Below are positions 52,975 through 61,892 of a stretch of DNA of 64,000 bases, in pieces. Positions within the stretch are counted from its first letter, which is position 1. The number at the start of each line of letters is the position of its first letter. The position numbers and the translations under genes are program-made. Below the pieces are notes generated by a model that was not told the DNA's origin, searched no databases, and saw only the letters and a list, made by a program, of their open reading frames with translations. Origin of the DNA: a bacterium (GTDB lineage Bacteria; Myxococcota_A; Bradymonadia; UBA7976; UBA1532); the NCBI GenBank assembly GCA_030426085.1, contig JAUHYW010000017.1, positions 78,647 to 142,646 on the forward strand, given 5' to 3'.

Positions 52975-53631
52975 ATGCCATCGACCGCCCGAGAGCCCGG
53001 CCCGACGCCGTCCGAGCCCGATACACCCCCCCCGCCCGCGCCCGACCTGCGGCTGGCCGGGTTCACCGCCGGATCGCGGGTCAACGGCCCCGGGCGGCGG
53101 GTCGTCCTGTGGGTCCGCGGCTGCGATCTGGGCTGCAAGGGCTGCTTCAACCCCCACACCTGGCAGGTCGAAGGCCCGGGCGATCCGGTCGACGTGGTCG
53201 CCCGGCGCATCCTCGACGCCCGGGAGGGGCACGACGGGGTCACGTTCAGCGGAGGCGAGCCCTTCCAGCAGGCGGCGGCGCTGGCGGCGGTGGCCGGGAT
53301 CGTGCGTCGCGAGTGGCCCGAGGCCCGGCTGATGGCCTTCACCGGCTACCGCCTCGAAGACCTGCGCCGGGCCGACGCGCCGCCGGGCAGCGCCGACCTG
53401 CTGCGGGCGCTGGACTGGCTGGTGGACGGGCGCTACGACCCCCGGCGCCCCGGGCGGCGGCGGTGGCGGGCCTCGCGCAACCAACGGCTGTGGGTCGTCG
53501 GCCGCCCGCTGCCGCCCGACGCCTTCGAGCAGCCCGCGCCCGAGGCCGAGCTGCACGTCTCCCCGATCGGCGAGGTGCTGCTCAGCGGCTTCCCCGACCC
53601 GGCGCTGCGCCGGGCGGTGCGCCGGCTCTGA
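52975..53631 (+). CDS. Radical SAM protein, NrdG-like activating enzyme
   Basis: 218 aa. After a Pro-rich leader, VRGCDLGCKGCFNP has the Cys50-x3-Cys54-x2-Cys57 motif binding the 4Fe-4S cluster. FSGGEPFQQ binds S-adenosylmethionine, and FTGYRLEDL and LDWLVDGRYD follow. The short domain matches activases of glycyl-radical enzymes such as anaerobic ribonucleotide reductase (NrdG). No NrdD-like partner is in the window, so the substrate enzyme is not known. A sigma-54 promoter motif precedes it, suggesting control by the divergent activator. ATG 52975 starts near where homologues begin. Confidence 0.85.
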   Translation: MPSTAREPGPTPSEPDTPPPPAPDLRLAGFTAGSRVNGPGRRVVLWVRGCDLGCKGCFNPHTWQVEGPGDPVDVVARRILDAREGHDGVTFSGGEPFQQAAALAAVAGIVRREWPEARLMAFTGYRLEDLRRADAPPGSADLLRALDWLVDGRYDPRRPGRRRWRASRNQRLWVVGRPLPPDAFEQPAPEAELHVSPIGEVLLSGFPDPALRRAVRRL

Positions 53632-53649
53632 CCGCCGCTGCGCCCCGAT

Positions 53650-53697
53650 CGGCACGATAAGCCGGCCGCTTTTTCCGGCTGCGCCGTTATCGTGCCG
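53650..53697. terminator. Nested inverted repeat between convergent genes
   Basis: Outer arms CGGCACGATAA (53650-53660) and TTATCGTGCCG (53687-53697) match perfectly over 11 bp. Inner arms AGCCGG and CCGGCT sit inside them around a T5 run (53670-53674). The element lies between two convergent genes and probably ends transcription from both sides. It is unusually AT-containing for this genome, so a repeated element or cruciform is also possible. Confidence 0.6.
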
Positions 53698-53720
53698 GTT
53701 CGTCGCGCCCCGCTCGGTTA

Positions 53721-55616
53721 TCAGCGATCGCAGACCGAGCGCGGCCCCAGCCGGTTGTCCCGCGCGGTGTTGGCCGCCGGCTCCTCGACCGCCGCCCCGC
53801 AGCTCACCCGCAGCCCGTAGCCCCCGTTTCCGGTCAGCGTCACGCCGCCCACCTCGCCCGCCGTGCCCGGATCGAAGGCGACCCCGCTGCCGACGTTGTC
53901 GACCGACGCCCCGCGTAGCACCTCGAGCCGCCCGCCCGCGGTGGCGAAGGCCCCGTGCCCCGGCCCGACCCCCGGGTTGATGCCGGTCTCCCGGATCACG
54001 CAGTCGGTCAGCGCCAGCGCCCCGGCGATGGCCAGCGCGCCCGCGCCGCCGTTGCCCTCGATGGTCAGCTCGGCCGCCTGCACCGGGGCCCGCGGCTCCA
54101 GCGCGACGAGGCCCGGATCGGCGTTGCCGCTCAGCGCACCGCGGGTCAGGGTGCTCATCGACTGCTCGACGAGCACCCCCGCGCCCGCGTTGTCCCGGCT
54201 CACGACGTCGATCAGCTCGCCTCGGGCCTGGAACAGGTGGATCCCGTCCGCCAGCCCCATGTCCCCCGGGGTCGTGCCCTCGACCGTCACCCCCGTCAGG
54301 CGCACCGGCCCGCTGTCGCCGAAGACCGAGACCCCGCTGGTGCCGCAGCGCGCGAAGCGGGCGTCGGTCAGCCGCACCTCGCCCCGGGGGTCGGTGATCT
54401 GCGCGCCGACGTCGGCCGCCTCGATCACCAGCAACCCCTCGATCTCGGCCTCGGCGTCGCTCAGGATCAGGCCCCGGGCGGTCGATCCCTGCACCGTGAT
54501 CCCCGACCCGATCAGGCGCGCCGAGTCGACCAGCACGCCCACCCGGCGGGCGTCGTCCAGCCGGGCGCCCTCCAGCGTCAGGCGGCCGCCGTCGAGCACC
54601 GCCACCGCGGCGTTGCCCGGGGCGCGCACCGCCAGCCCGTCCACCGTCGCCGCGCCGCCCTGGATCGCCAGCCCGTCGGTGATCGGCGCCCGGACCGTCA
54701 CCCCCGAGGCGCGCAGCGTGCCCTCGGCGTCGACCCGCAGGCCGCGATCGCTGGCCTCGACCTCGACCGACTCCACCCGGGCCTCGCCGCCCGTCACCCG
54801 GATCGCCGCGCCGGTGGCCCCCGGGGTCCGGGCCTCGCGGATCAGGCCGCCCGTCAGCTCGAGGCGCCCCCCGACGACGAGCGCGCCGACCGACGCCCGG
54901 TCGATCCGGATCCCCTCCACCCGCGCTGTCCCGCCCTCGACCCGGATCCCCTCGGCGCTGCTCGCGACCCGGCTGGCCTCCAACGTGAGCTGCCCCGCGC
55001 TGGCGATCGCCGGCCCGTCGACCCCCTCGAACCCGCCGCCCCGGGCGTCGACCTCGGCCCCCTCGGCCACCCTCAGCGCCGGGGCGCCGGCCGCGACGAG
55101 GCCCCGGGCGATCAGCGCGCCGTCGACCGCGACCCCCACGCCCGCCGCGGCGACGGCGACGTCCTCCAGCTCGGCCTGCCCCGCCGGCGCCACGGTCAGC
55201 GGGGGCGCGCCGCCCTCGACCGCCAGCCCCTTGATCAACGCCGGCCCGTCGATGACCAGGGGCCCGGCGACCGACGTGACCTCGGGGCCGCTGCCCGACA
55301 GCTCGACGCCCGGCGGCGGCAGCGGCGGGGTGGGGTGGGCCCCGGGCAGCAGCAGGACCACGTCCTCCGGGCGGGCCACGGCGTAGGCCGCCGCGGGATC
55401 ACCAAACGGCGCCTCCCGCCCGCCGTCGCCCCCGGTGGCCCCGGCCTCGACGAACCACACCCGGGGGGCGGGCGCCGCGTCGGGGGCCATATCCGGCGGC
55501 GCGGCGTCGATCGGGATCTGCGCGTCGGGGGCCTGACCGGGGGAGACCGCGCCCCCGCCGCAGGCCGCGAGCCCCATCAGCGCGACCGCCGGCACCCAGG
55601 CCAGCCGGCCCATCAT
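53721..55616 (-). CDS. Right-handed beta-helix lipoprotein
   Basis: 631 aa. The signal ends MGLAAC, a lipobox. After a Pro/Asp linker, VWFVEAGATGGDGG and PEDVVLLLPGAHP open a parallel beta-helix of about 500 residues. Its rungs of about 22-25 residues repeat phrases such as GVGVAVDGALIARGL, GIRVEGGTARVEGI, GLRVDAEGTLRASGV and GVLVDSARLIGSGI. Such folds occur in polysaccharide lyases and surface binding proteins; no catalytic cluster stands out. Its ATG overlaps the stop of the upstream IPT protein gene (ATGATGG), so the two are coupled. Confidence 0.88.
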   Translation of the reverse strand: MMGRLAWVPAVALMGLAACGGGAVSPGQAPDAQIPIDAAPPDMAPDAAPAPRVWFVEAGATGGDGGREAPFGDPAAAYAVARPEDVVLLLPGAHPTPPLPPPGVELSGSGPEVTSVAGPLVIDGPALIKGLAVEGGAPPLTVAPAGQAELEDVAVAAAGVGVAVDGALIARGLVAAGAPALRVAEGAEVDARGGGFEGVDGPAIASAGQLTLEASRVASSAEGIRVEGGTARVEGIRIDRASVGALVVGGRLELTGGLIREARTPGATGAAIRVTGGEARVESVEVEASDRGLRVDAEGTLRASGVTVRAPITDGLAIQGGAATVDGLAVRAPGNAAVAVLDGGRLTLEGARLDDARRVGVLVDSARLIGSGITVQGSTARGLILSDAEAEIEGLLVIEAADVGAQITDPRGEVRLTDARFARCGTSGVSVFGDSGPVRLTGVTVEGTTPGDMGLADGIHLFQARGELIDVVSRDNAGAGVLVEQSMSTLTRGALSGNADPGLVALEPRAPVQAAELTIEGNGGAGALAIAGALALTDCVIRETGINPGVGPGHGAFATAGGRLEVLRGASVDNVGSGVAFDPGTAGEVGGVTLTGNGGYGLRVSCGAAVEEPAANTARDNRLGPRSVCDR

Positions 55617-57160
55617 CGGCGCCGACCCGCCAGCAGCCCCAGCAGCAGCAGCCCGAGCACCCCGCCCGAGCCCCCGCCCGAGCCCTGGCCCGGCGCGGCC
55701 CGGCAGCCGTCGTCCACCGGCCGCCGCCCGGCGGTGACCTCGACCGCCGACAGCAGCCGCACCACCTCCTCGCCCCGGCGGGCCACCACGTCGTAGAGCC
55801 CCGCGGCGAGCGGCACGACCAGGGTGCCCCGGGCCATCTGCCCGGCGTCGTCGAGCACCACGTCCTCCAGCGGCGCGCCGCCGATCGAGAACTCGGTCTC
55901 TCCGGTGAAGCCGCCCCCGAGGATCGTCACCTCGGCGCCCGATCCGGCGGGGATGCTCTCCGGGTCGACCGCCCGCAGCGTCAGCGGCGGCGGGCCCTCG
56001 CCGGCCACGGTGAACGCCTCGGGCAGCACTGCCACCTGCCCGTCACCCCGGATGAGCCGCAGATCCCACACCCCGGGGCCGATGCCCGCCGGCACCAGCG
56101 CCGTCAGCGTCGAGCCCGAGAGCGCGGTCGGCTCCAGCAGCCGGGTCGGGCCCAGCTCGGCCCGGGTGATGCCCCCGCCGTCGAGGAAACCCCGCCCGTT
56201 GATCAGCACCTCGGTGTTCATCGCCGCCGACCCCCGATCGGGCACGATGCGGTCCAGCTCCAGCGGCGTATCCCCGGCGATCGGCCCCCGATCCGGCATG
56301 GGCCCGGTGTCGGGCTGGATGACAGCGGCGTCCTCTTCGGGCAGGCCCCGGTCGGGATCCGGCTCAAGGGCCATGTCCGGCTCGGGGTCGGGGGCCATGT
56401 CCGGCTCGGGATCGGGCGCCATGTCGGCCACGCGCATGTCGAGGTCGACCGGCCCCACATCGGGCTCGACCCCCATGTCGTCCCGGGGCAGGTCCATGTC
56501 GAAGACCTCGTCGGGCCCCGCATCGGGCGGCAGCTCACCCGGATCGGGGCAGACCTCGTCGACCCGCACGATCTCGGTGCGCAGGATCCAATCCCCGGTG
56601 GGCCGCGGCGGGGAGCCCTCGGGATCCATGCCCTCGGTGAAGCCACGGAAGCTCTGGCCGTTGCGCAGCAGCACCCGGATGTAGTTGCGCTCGGGGGTGA
56701 TGCCGTCCCCGTCGGTGGCGATGTTCGGCGACCGCTCGTTGCCCGCCACCCGCATCTGCACCCGCAGTCGGCGGGTGTCGCTGACGATGTCCTCGCCCCG
56801 CAGGTCGATCGAGCCGAGCTGATTCGCGCTGCCGAAGACCTGGTAGGCGTCCTGATCGCTCTGCCAGATGAGGTTCTCCCCCGCGCCCAGCTCGCCCCCG
56901 TCGGGCCCGGCCACGCCCAGGCGCAGGCTGTAGATGTTGAAGGTGTCGGGCCCCACGAACGGGATCACCCGGCACACCCGGTAGACCGGGTGGTCGTCGG
57001 GCACCTCGTAGATCGCGGCGAACGACTCCTCGAAGCCGATGCGGGTGTAGAACGCCACCCCGTCGCCCGGCGCGAAGTCGTCGTTGCGCAGCAGCTCGTA
57101 GGCCCCCGCCGACGGGGCGACGAGCACGCACAGCGCGATGGATGACAGCAGTCGGAGCAT
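55613..57160 (-). CDS. Secreted IPT/TIG-domain protein with MYXO-CTERM-like tail
   Basis: 515 aa. A signal peptide (LLSSIALCVLVAPSAGA) is followed by a beta-rich N-terminal domain of about 200 residues (YELLRNDDFAPGD, VYRVCRVIPFVGPD). A long Asp/Pro/Met linker contains three DPEPDMA-type repeats. Two IPT/TIG Ig-like domains follow (DRIVPDRGSAAMNTEVLINGRGF shortened: VPDRGSAAMNTEVLINGRGF; then DPESIPAGSGAEVTILGGGF). The end is a Cys, a Gly-rich spacer, a hydrophobic helix GVLGLLLLGLLAG and RRR, the pattern of a C-terminal sorting signal. It should be processed and attached at the cell surface. GGGGGAGG precedes ATG 57160. The beta-helix gene overlaps its stop. Confidence 0.87.
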   Translation of the reverse strand: MLRLLSSIALCVLVAPSAGAYELLRNDDFAPGDGVAFYTRIGFEESFAAIYEVPDDHPVYRVCRVIPFVGPDTFNIYSLRLGVAGPDGGELGAGENLIWQSDQDAYQVFGSANQLGSIDLRGEDIVSDTRRLRVQMRVAGNERSPNIATDGDGITPERNYIRVLLRNGQSFRGFTEGMDPEGSPPRPTGDWILRTEIVRVDEVCPDPGELPPDAGPDEVFDMDLPRDDMGVEPDVGPVDLDMRVADMAPDPEPDMAPDPEPDMALEPDPDRGLPEEDAAVIQPDTGPMPDRGPIAGDTPLELDRIVPDRGSAAMNTEVLINGRGFLDGGGITRAELGPTRLLEPTALSGSTLTALVPAGIGPGVWDLRLIRGDGQVAVLPEAFTVAGEGPPPLTLRAVDPESIPAGSGAEVTILGGGFTGETEFSIGGAPLEDVVLDDAGQMARGTLVVPLAAGLYDVVARRGEEVVRLLSAVEVTAGRRPVDDGCRAAPGQGSGGGSGGVLGLLLLGLLAGRRR

Positions 57161-57200
57161 GTGGCGGCCTCCCCCCAGTGTGCCCCGAGTGTCCCATCGA

Positions 57201-57227
57201 GGCCCGGTCGGGGCAACGCGCCGGGCC
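57201..57227 (-). terminator. Hairpin after the tetraheme lipoprotein gene
   Basis: GGCCCGG (57201-57207) and CCGGGCC (57221-57227) form a 7-bp stem directly next to the stop of the minus-strand heme protein. There is no U-tract. Confidence 0.4.
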
Positions 57228-57228
57228 C

Positions 57229-57537
57229 TCAGAGCCCGTGGCACCGGGCGCACAGCGGCCCGGTGTGGCAGGTCGCGCAGCGGTCGGGATCGATCCGGGC
57301 CGCGACCCCGTGGGGCGGCCCGGCGAACCCCGGGCGGTGATCGCGGGGCGGGTCGGCCCGGTGGCAGCGCACGCAGGCGTCCTCGCCGTGGCACGCCGCG
57401 CAGCCGGTGCGGTCGCGGTGCTCGTCGACGAAGGCCGGGGTGTGGTCCGGCGGGGGCGTCGGGGGGGTCGGCGCGGGGTCGGGCCCGCAGCCGGCGGCCG
57501 CCAGCACGAGCCCGCCGATGATCGAGCCGGTGCGCAT
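57229..57537 (-). CDS. Small tetraheme c-type cytochrome lipoprotein
   Basis: 102 aa. The lipoprotein signal ends LAAAGC (Cys17). The mature part of 85 residues carries four CxxCH haem c sites: CAACH (46-50), CVRCH (55-59), CATCH (87-91) and CARCH (96-100), plus several other His that could be the second axial ligands. This is a very small multihaem electron carrier, probably on the periplasmic side of the outer membrane or inner membrane. No maturation genes are near. Start ATG 57537 is used; GTG 57543 in the same frame is possible. Its promoter region of 110 bases is shared with the divergent copper-domain lipoprotein gene. Confidence 0.85.
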   Translation of the reverse strand: MRTGSIIGGLVLAAAGCGPDPAPTPPTPPPDHTPAFVDEHRDRTGCAACHGEDACVRCHRADPPRDHRPGFAGPPHGVAARIDPDRCATCHTGPLCARCHGL

Positions 57538-57647
57538 CGGCACACCATACCAGCCGGGGGGCGGTGGTCTTCCCCCTTGTGGCGAAGACCGTGCCTCGCG
57601 TGGATAGTCGACAGACCCGTTGGCGGGGACTGCGAGGGGGAGAGCCG

Positions 57648-60600
57648 ATGAGGAGCACGATCCGGGCGCTGGCGCTGTGGCTGTTCGCCGGCGGGCTGGC
57701 GGCCTGCGACGACGGCCCCACCGTGCCGGGGGATCTCGGCCCGACGCCCGACGCCGACGCCGAGGCCGACGGCGCGCCCGGGCCCGAACCCGACGCGGCC
57801 CCCGACGCCGACCCGGACATGGGCCCCGGCCCCGACGCCGAGACCGACCTCGCGATCGACGCCGCGCCCGACATCGGCCCGACCTGCGAAGACGGCCAGA
57901 CCCGGGCCTGCGACGTCGACGGCCTCGACGGCGCCCTCTGCGCCGGCGTCGCCACCTGCGTCGACGGCGCCTTCGGCCCCTGCGCCCCGCCGGACGAGAT
58001 CTGCGACGGGGCCGACACCGACTGCAACGGGATCGTCGACGACGTCGAGGGCGCCGGCGCGCCGTGCGCCGCGGGCCAGGGCGCCTGCGCGCGCGAAGGG
58101 ATCACCGCCTGCGTCGACGGCGCCCTGGCCTGCGACGCGACGCCCGGCGAGGCCGGCGAGGAGATCTGCGCCAACGGGGTCGACGACGACTGCTCGGGCG
58201 AGGTGGACGAGGCGCCGTGCCTCGACATCTGCCCCGACGACGCCGCCTGCGGCGAAGGCCGGCTGTGCATCGACGGCGAGTGCGTGCCCGGCGACTGCCG
58301 GGCCGACGGCGAGTGCGCCGCGGGCGCGCTGTGCATCGACAACACCTGCACCGAGGCCGACTGCCGGATCGACGGCGACTGCCCGCCGGACGAGGCGTGC
58401 ATCGGCCTCACCTGCGCGCCCCGGCCGGCGGCCTGCGTCGACCCGACCGTGATCGACGCCCCGGGCAGCTACGCCGGCTCGACCGAGGACGCCCCGTCCG
58501 AGGTGGGCGCGAGCTGCGGCGGCGGCGCCCGCTCGCCGGAGCGCGCCTTCCGGATCGACCTGGGCGTCGAGGGCCCGATCTGCGTATCGACCTTCGGATC
58601 GGGCTACGACACCGCCCTCTACGTGCAGGCTCGCTGCGGCGACCCGGCGACCGAGCTGGCGTGCAACGACGATGTGCTCGAGGGCAACGTGTTCTCCCAG
58701 ATCGAGCTGCCGAGCGGCGCCGAGCCGGTCTTCGTCTTCGTCGACGGCTTCGGCGCCATCTCGCGGGGCCCGTTCTCGCTCAACGTCAACGTCGGGCCCT
58801 GCCCCTGCCTCGCCGACGAGATGTGCCCCGAGACGCAGGCCTGCCGCGCGGGCGACTGCGTGGACGTGGTCTGCGGCGACGGCGTCGTCGAGCGGGGCGA
58901 GGGCTGCGACGACGGCGGCATCGAGCCGGGCGACGGGTGCGACGCCGCCTGCGCGGTGGAGGACGGCTTCGTCTGCGAACCCGACCCGATCACCGGCCGC
59001 TCCCGCTGCCGGCCGGCGGTGTGCGTCGACGATGACGACTGCTTCGACGACGACCGCTGCCGCGACGGCGCGTGCGGGCCCCCGGGCGAGATCTGCGACG
59101 ACGGGGTCGACGACGACGGGGACGGCGCCGTCGACTGCCTCGACCCCGACTGCGCAGACGACCCGGCCTGCGCCCCGGCCGACGCCTGCGCCGCGCCCGC
59201 CCCGATCGTCGGCCCCGGGATCTACGAGGGCGACACCGCTGGCGGCTTCGCGACGTTCACCGAGGCCGACCCCGACTGCGTCGACTCGCCCATCGCCGCC
59301 GACAGCGCCGAGGCCGTCTTCGCGCTGACCCCCGCCGCCGACGGCGAGCTGTGCCTCTCGACCCTGGGCAGCACCTTCGACACCGTGCTCTACGTGCGGG
59401 CCGACGTGTGCGACGACCCCGCGGCCGAGGTCGCGTGCAACGACGACGCCGCCGCCATCGCCGGCGGCAACCGGGCCGCGCTGACCCTGGCGGTGAGCGC
59501 CGGCCGGACGTGGTTCGTCTTCGTCGACGGCTTCGGCGCGGCCAACGACGGCCCGTTCACCCTGCGGGTGCTCGACGGCCCCTGCGCCCCGCCGGTCGAG
59601 GTCTGCGACAACGGCGTCGACGACGACTTCGACCCCCGCGTCGACTGCGACGACCCCGGCTGCTTCCGATCCGAGATCTGCCTCGAGCTCAACTGCGGCG
59701 ACGGCGCCCCCGACCCCGGCGAGGCGTGCGACGACGGCGGGCGCGCGCCGGGCGACGGCTGCGACGCGGCGTGCCTGATCGAAGTGGGCTACCGCTGCGA
59801 GCGGCCCGACCCCGACGGCCCCTCGGTCTGTCGATCGCTGGCGATCTGCGGCGACGGGACGCTCGACCCGTCCGAGCAATGCGACGACGGCGGGGTCGAG
59901 GACGGCGACGGCTGCGACGCCCGGTGCACGCTGGAGGTCTTCGAAGCGGCGCGGGCGGTGGAGTCCTTCGACGCCGGCTTCGCCGCCGGGCAGTCCGACG
60001 CGGTGCACTTCACCGTCGACCACGACCCCAGCCGGCTGCGCGCCGCGACCGGCGGCCCCGCCGGCTGCCCGGGGGACACCCGGCTGACGGTGTATCCGCT
60101 CGACGCCGAGGGCGCCCGGGGCCCGGCGGTGGCGACCGACGACGACGGCGGCGACGGCGGCTGCTCGGCGATCGACGCGGTCCTGGCCCCCGGGCGCTAC
60201 GCGCTCGTCGCCGACGCCCACGGCGCGGCCCTCGACGCGGTGCGGATCGACTACCGCCTCGAGGTCGACATCACCCCCGGCGGGGCCTACGCCGGCGCGG
60301 CGGCCGAGGGCGGCAGCGACCTCTACGTCTTCGAGCTCGACGGCCCGGCCTCGGCCGCGCTGCGGGCCGACGACGGCGCCGCCGGCTGCCCGTCCGACAC
60401 CCGGATGCGGCTGTTCTCGGTGGACGCGTTCGGCGACTGGACCCCGGTCGCCGACGACGGCGACGGCGGCGGCTGCGCCCGGCTGATGCTCGACCTCGGG
60501 CCCGGGCGCTACGCCCTCGAAGTCGACGCGCCCGACGGGGGCGCCATCCCGGCCTACACCCTCACCGCCGACATCGTGCGCCCGGTGTGCGGCAACGGCG

Positions 60601-61811
60601 CGATCGAGCTGGGTGAGACCTGCGACGACGGCGGGGTCGCGGACGGCGACGGCTGCGACGGGGCCTGCACCGCCGAGGAGTTCGTCGCCCTGCGCGCCGT
60701 CGAGCGCTTCCTGATCGACTTCGCCGCCAACGGGGACGACGTCGTGCGCTTCACCGTCGACCACGCCCCCAGCCGCCTCGTCGCCGAGCTGAGCGACGGG
60801 GCCGGCGGCTGCCCCGGCGACACGGTGATCGACCTCTACCCGCTCGACGGCGAGGGCGCCCGCGGCCCGTTGCAAGAGACGGCCGACGGCGGCGGGGTCG
60901 ACGACTGCTCCCTGCTCGACATCGAGCTGGACCCGGGCCCCTACGCGCTCGTCGCCCGGGGGTTCAACGGCGCCGCCCTGCGGGGGCTCGCGCTCGACCA
61001 CCGGCTGACGGTCGCCGTCGACGCCGGCGGCGCCTTCGACGGCGCCACGCCGATCGGCGGCGACGACCTCTACACCTTCACCCTCGCCGGCGCCGCCCCG
61101 GTGACGCTCTCGACCAGCGACGGCGCCGACGGCTGCCCCGGCGACACCCGGCTCACCCTGTTCGGCGTCGACGCCGAGGGGGCCCGGATCGCGGTCGCCG
61201 CCGACGACGGCCAGGCCCCCTGCGCCGGGCTCGCGGTCGACCTCGAGCCGGGGGCCTACGAGGTCGAGGTCGAGGAGTCGGGGCGGGACGCGGCCCTCGA
61301 CGCCTATGTGCTCGAGGTGGGCGTCGGCCCGCCCCCGTTCGACGTGGCCATCCGCGACTTCACGATGGAGCCCGACCCGCTCGTGATCCCCGTCGGGCGG
61401 ACCGTGCGCTGGACCAACCTCGGCGCCGTCGCGCACACCGTCACCAGCGGCGCGCCCGACTCGCCGCTGGCCGGCGCCATCTTCGACAGCGGCGACCTCG
61501 CCCCCGGCGAGCGCTTCGACTTCACCTTCCTCTCGCCCGGCGACTACACCTACTTCTGCCGCCTGCACAGCGACGTCATGCAGGGGTTCCGGGTCATCGT
61601 CGAGGCCGAAGAGGACCCCGACCGGGCCATCTGCGAGGAGAGCTGCGACGACGGGGTCCGCTGCTTCGACCTGCAACCCAACCCGGCCTGCGTGAACGGC
61701 TGCCTGGTGTCGCCCGAGAGCCGGGCGGTGGGGCGCTGCGTGGCCGAAGAGCTGGATCCCGACACCGGCGCCTGCGACTTCGGGGTCTACGACCGCTGCA
61801 ACGACGCCTGA
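57648..61811 (+). CDS. Large Cys-rich lipoprotein ending in a type 1 copper (cupredoxin) domain
   Basis: 1387 aa. The signal ends GGLAAC (Cys20). Order: Asp/Pro/Ala linker; MopE-like segment (CDGADTDCNGIVDD) to about 190; Cys-rich units; a PPC-like beta domain at about 263-384 and a second at about 512-645. Four DUF4215 repeats (CGDG..E..EGCDDGG..PGDGCD) start near 408, 682, 733 and 979, with further beta domains between and after them. A plastocyanin-like domain lies at about 1231-1320, with all four copper ligands: His1263, Cys1304, His1307 and Met1311. A Cys-rich tail ends the protein. The copper domain could carry electrons or bind copper at the surface. GAGGGGGAG precedes ATG 57648. Confidence 0.9.
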   Translation: MRSTIRALALWLFAGGLAACDDGPTVPGDLGPTPDADAEADGAPGPEPDAAPDADPDMGPGPDAETDLAIDAAPDIGPTCEDGQTRACDVDGLDGALCAGVATCVDGAFGPCAPPDEICDGADTDCNGIVDDVEGAGAPCAAGQGACAREGITACVDGALACDATPGEAGEEICANGVDDDCSGEVDEAPCLDICPDDAACGEGRLCIDGECVPGDCRADGECAAGALCIDNTCTEADCRIDGDCPPDEACIGLTCAPRPAACVDPTVIDAPGSYAGSTEDAPSEVGASCGGGARSPERAFRIDLGVEGPICVSTFGSGYDTALYVQARCGDPATELACNDDVLEGNVFSQIELPSGAEPVFVFVDGFGAISRGPFSLNVNVGPCPCLADEMCPETQACRAGDCVDVVCGDGVVERGEGCDDGGIEPGDGCDAACAVEDGFVCEPDPITGRSRCRPAVCVDDDDCFDDDRCRDGACGPPGEICDDGVDDDGDGAVDCLDPDCADDPACAPADACAAPAPIVGPGIYEGDTAGGFATFTEADPDCVDSPIAADSAEAVFALTPAADGELCLSTLGSTFDTVLYVRADVCDDPAAEVACNDDAAAIAGGNRAALTLAVSAGRTWFVFVDGFGAANDGPFTLRVLDGPCAPPVEVCDNGVDDDFDPRVDCDDPGCFRSEICLELNCGDGAPDPGEACDDGGRAPGDGCDAACLIEVGYRCERPDPDGPSVCRSLAICGDGTLDPSEQCDDGGVEDGDGCDARCTLEVFEAARAVESFDAGFAAGQSDAVHFTVDHDPSRLRAATGGPAGCPGDTRLTVYPLDAEGARGPAVATDDDGGDGGCSAIDAVLAPGRYALVADAHGAALDAVRIDYRLEVDITPGGAYAGAAAEGGSDLYVFELDGPASAALRADDGAAGCPSDTRMRLFSVDAFGDWTPVADDGDGGGCARLMLDLGPGRYALEVDAPDGGAIPAYTLTADIVRPVCGNGAIELGETCDDGGVADGDGCDGACTAEEFVALRAVERFLIDFAANGDDVVRFTVDHAPSRLVAELSDGAGGCPGDTVIDLYPLDGEGARGPLQETADGGGVDDCSLLDIELDPGPYALVARGFNGAALRGLALDHRLTVAVDAGGAFDGATPIGGDDLYTFTLAGAAPVTLSTSDGADGCPGDTRLTLFGVDAEGARIAVAADDGQAPCAGLAVDLEPGAYEVEVEESGRDAALDAYVLEVGVGPPPFDVAIRDFTMEPDPLVIPVGRTVRWTNLGAVAHTVTSGAPDSPLAGAIFDSGDLAPGERFDFTFLSPGDYTYFCRLHSDVMQGFRVIVEAEEDPDRAICEESCDDGVRCFDLQPNPACVNGCLVSPESRAVGRCVAEELDPDTGACDFGVYDRCNDA

Positions 61812-61818
61812 CGTCCGC

Positions 61819-61842
61819 GCCGAGCGGCGGCTTGCGCTCGGC
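61819..61842 (+). terminator. Hairpin after the copper-domain lipoprotein gene
   Basis: GCCGAGCG (61819-61826) and CGCTCGGC (61835-61842) form a perfect 8-bp stem, followed by GGCGTTTC, eight bases after the stop codon. Confidence 0.6.
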
Positions 61843-61892
61843 GGCGTTTCGGGTCAGCTTCGGGCATCGCCCACCGCCCGGGAGCCGATCCG

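Noticed and set aside
52975..53631. Naming the radical SAM gene nrdG
   Set aside because: The class is clear, but no anaerobic ribonucleotide reductase is near, and other glycyl-radical activases share the motifs.
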